From SYIM01 sp964581825 (GTDB taxonomy: Bacteria; Pseudomonadota; Gammaproteobacteria; Burkholderiales; Burkholderiaceae_E), in the NCBI GenBank assembly GCA_964581825.1, contig CAZORB010000022.1, positions 1-36,737 on the forward strand: a stretch of 36,737 nucleotides of DNA, written 5' to 3'. This document shows positions 35,224 through 36,737 of this stretch, piece after piece (the stretch's first letter is position 1; each line of letters begins with the position of its first letter). The notes under the pieces were generated by a model. The model saw nothing but the letters and a program-made list of their open reading frames with translations, made no database searches and had not been told where the DNA came from. Position numbers and translations under genes: made by a program.

Positions 35224-36167
35224 GCGCGGCCTCCGCAGTGCAGCAGCCGCGCGCGGCGCGAGCGGCCATCCCGCGCGACCCTATTGACGGGGTGCTCCTG
35301 CTCGACAAGCCGCGAGGGCTCAGCTCCAGCCAGGCCATGCTTGTCTGCCGACGGTTACTGGGCGCGGCCAAGGCGGGTCATGGCGGGACGCTTGATCCGA
35401 TGGCAAGCGGCCTGCTACCGATACTGGTCGGTGAAGCAACCAAATTTGCGCATGACCTGCTCGACGCGGACAAAACCTACGCGGCAACGCTGCACCTCGG
35501 ACAGACCAGCACCACCGGCGACGCTGAGGGACAGATTGTTGCCACGGGCAAGGCCCTGCCAACGGAAGCTGAACTTGTCGCGGCCCTGCAGCGGTTCGAA
35601 GGACCGATTGCACAGCGGCCGCCCATGCATTCAGCGCTTAAGCATCAGGGGCGTCCGCTGTACGACTATGCGCGAAGCGGCCTTGATGTTGAGCGGGCCA
35701 CTCGAACCGTCACGATTCACCAGATTGACCTGCTTGCGGTCGAAGGTGAGTTGGCTCGGCTGCGGGTGCGCTGCAGCAAGGGTACCTACATCCGAACACT
35801 CGCCGAAGATATCGGTGAGGCAGCGGGTTGCGGCGCCTGGCTTTCCGATTTGCGTCGCGAAGCGGTTGAGACCCTGTCGCTCGAAAACGGGGTGTCGCTC
35901 GATTCGCTTGAGGCGCTCGACCTCGCCGAACGGCGCAAGCGACTGATGCCTCTGGATGCGCTGTTGCAGCGTCTGCCCGTCGTGGAGCTCGATGCCACCG
36001 CGGCGCTTCGACTGGTTCAGGGCCAGCGCCTGCGACTTGCCCCCCCGACAGACAGCCCACCGCAGCGCGTTCGCGTCGTTCACGCCAATCGCCTGCTGGG
36101 CGTTGCCATGCTCGATGGTGGCGTGCTCATTTCTCAGCGGCTGATCGCCGCACCCACCAGTGGCTAA
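35220..36167 (+). CDS. truB: tRNA pseudouridine(55) synthase TruB
   Basis: A 315-residue enzyme that makes the universal pseudouridine 55 in the tRNA T-loop. The catalytic motif GHGGTLDPMASG contains Asp59; KTYAATLHLG and RCSKGTYIRTLAEDIGE are family blocks. The GTG start overlaps the rbfA TGA stop (GTGA), so the two are translationally coupled. The first 20 residues are an unconserved Ala/Arg-rich extension. It ends 78 bases before typA; no clear terminator or promoter is visible in that gap. Confidence 0.97.
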   Translation: MSAASAVQQPRAARAAIPRDPIDGVLLLDKPRGLSSSQAMLVCRRLLGAAKAGHGGTLDPMASGLLPILVGEATKFAHDLLDADKTYAATLHLGQTSTTGDAEGQIVATGKALPTEAELVAALQRFEGPIAQRPPMHSALKHQGRPLYDYARSGLDVERATRTVTIHQIDLLAVEGELARLRVRCSKGTYIRTLAEDIGEAAGCGAWLSDLRREAVETLSLENGVSLDSLEALDLAERRKRLMPLDALLQRLPVVELDATAALRLVQGQRLRLAPPTDSPPQRVRVVHANRLLGVAMLDGGVLISQRLIAAPTSG

Positions 36168-36245
36168 GCGGCGTTTGCGCGCGCCAACCATTCCTATCGA
36201 TCTGCCTCCCGACGACTCTAATACTCGAAATCAGGACATCCTCCG

Positions 36246-36737
36246 ATGACACCCCAGGCTATACGCAACATCGCAATCATTGCCCACGTTGACCACGGCA
36301 AAACGACGCTGGTTGACCAGCTCCTTCGCCAGTCCGGCACCTTTCGCGCCAATCAGCAGGTCGCTGAACGGGTGATGGACAGCAACGACCTGGAACGCGA
36401 GCGCGGCATCACCATTCTTGCGAAGAACTGTGCGGTCGACTTCGACGGCACTCGTATCAACATCGTTGATACGCCTGGGCATGCCGATTTTGGTGGGGAG
36501 GTTGAACGGGCGCTGTCGATGGTCGATGGCGTTCTGCTGCTCGTCGATGCCGTGGAAGGACCCATGCCGCAGACGCGTTTTGTTACGCGCAAGGCGCTGG
36601 CTCTGGGCCTGCGCCCGATCGTGGTGGTCAACAAAATTGATCGCCCTGGCGCGAGACCAGACTGGGTCGTCAGCCAGACCTTCGATCTTTTCGATCGTCT
36701 TGGCGCGAGCGAGGAGCAGCTCGACTTCCCAGTGGTG
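36246..36737 (+). CDS. typA: Translational GTPase TypA/BipA (5' part)
   Basis: The first 164 codons are visible; the gene runs off the right edge. This is an EF-G-like ribosome-binding GTPase involved in ribosome assembly at low temperature and stress. AHVDHGKTTLVDQLL (13-27), RERGITI (about 55-61), DTPGHADFGGEVERAL and NKID are the P-loop, switch I and later G motifs. AGGA is about ten bases upstream of ATG 36246. It follows truB in the same direction. Confidence 0.97.
   Translation, partial: MTPQAIRNIAIIAHVDHGKTTLVDQLLRQSGTFRANQQVAERVMDSNDLERERGITILAKNCAVDFDGTRINIVDTPGHADFGGEVERALSMVDGVLLLVDAVEGPMPQTRFVTRKALALGLRPIVVVNKIDRPGARPDWVVSQTFDLFDRLGASEEQLDFPVV

Noticed and set aside
36168..36245. 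TAATAC-containing stretch as a typA promoter
   Set aside because: No -35 at proper spacing; typA may simply be read from the truB transcript.

Overview
This is a GC-rich (roughly 60-65 % by eye) chromosomal segment that looks like a betaproteobacterium of the order Burkholderiales. The reasons are the gene order scpB-rluB-rimP-nusA-infB-rbfA-truB-typA, the aat-bpt-pyrD block, a Bug/TctC-type periplasmic receptor, a PHB phasin, and a tRNA Pro-Arg-His cluster. I see no insertion sequence, prophage, integrase, CRISPR array or transfer island; most of the window is core chromosome.

Layout. (1) 1-870: the 5' part of a D-amino-acid dehydrogenase gene (dadA-like, minus strand) that lacks about 110 internal codons, then tRNA-His, tRNA-Arg and tRNA-Pro on the minus strand. 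(2) 874-8264: rpiA and yggX converge, argA and hrpA diverge from one symmetric -10 box, and an AEC-family permease follows. (3) 8330-15684: a plus-strand run of a Tat-exported YVTN beta-propeller protein, an exported NodB-like deacetylase with an altered metal motif, a membrane sterol-desaturase/fatty-acid-hydroxylase protein, a MoCF/CinA-like protein, and a 1192-residue fused indolepyruvate:ferredoxin oxidoreductase. A hairpin closes the run, and the oxidoreductase stop codon lies in its loop. (4) 15747-21201: a phasin gene whose promoter is flanked by two near-identical palindromes (PhaR-like layout), then a DMT permease, a hotdog thioesterase, a nitroreductase, a Bug receptor and a PBP7-type DD-peptidase. 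(5) 21220-26552: a minus-strand block transcribed as nudix, aat, bpt, pyrD, B12-binding radical SAM, iclR, with 4-nt overlaps at aat/bpt and bpt/pyrD and a 92-nt overlap at radical SAM/iclR. (6) 26691 to the end: initiator tRNA-Met with its own promoter, scpB, rluB with a glycine/arginine-rich tail, then the transcription/translation operon rimP-nusA-infB-rbfA-truB and the start of typA. A leader with an intrinsic terminator and a 19-codon upstream ORF precedes rimP.

How the genes fit together: the last region couples ribosome maturation (rimP, rbfA), initiation (infB, initiator tRNA), transcription elongation/termination (nusA) and RNA modification (truB, rluB). The aat-bpt pair carries out both bacterial leucylation routes to N-degrons. 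The oxidoreductase, phasin, thioesterase and Bug receptor suggest growth on amino-acid-derived 2-oxoacids and organic acids with PHB storage, but that is inference.

I found no clearly new multi-gene system. The best leads are regulatory: the paired operator at the phasin promoter, the rimP leader with its coupled small ORF, a recurrent -10-N6-ATG pattern suggesting leaderless mRNAs (rpiA, argA, iclR), and the symmetric argA/hrpA promoter. The most unusual proteins are the deacetylase with a TLDTG motif, the RimP with a basic insertion, and the RluB with a 17-glycine run.
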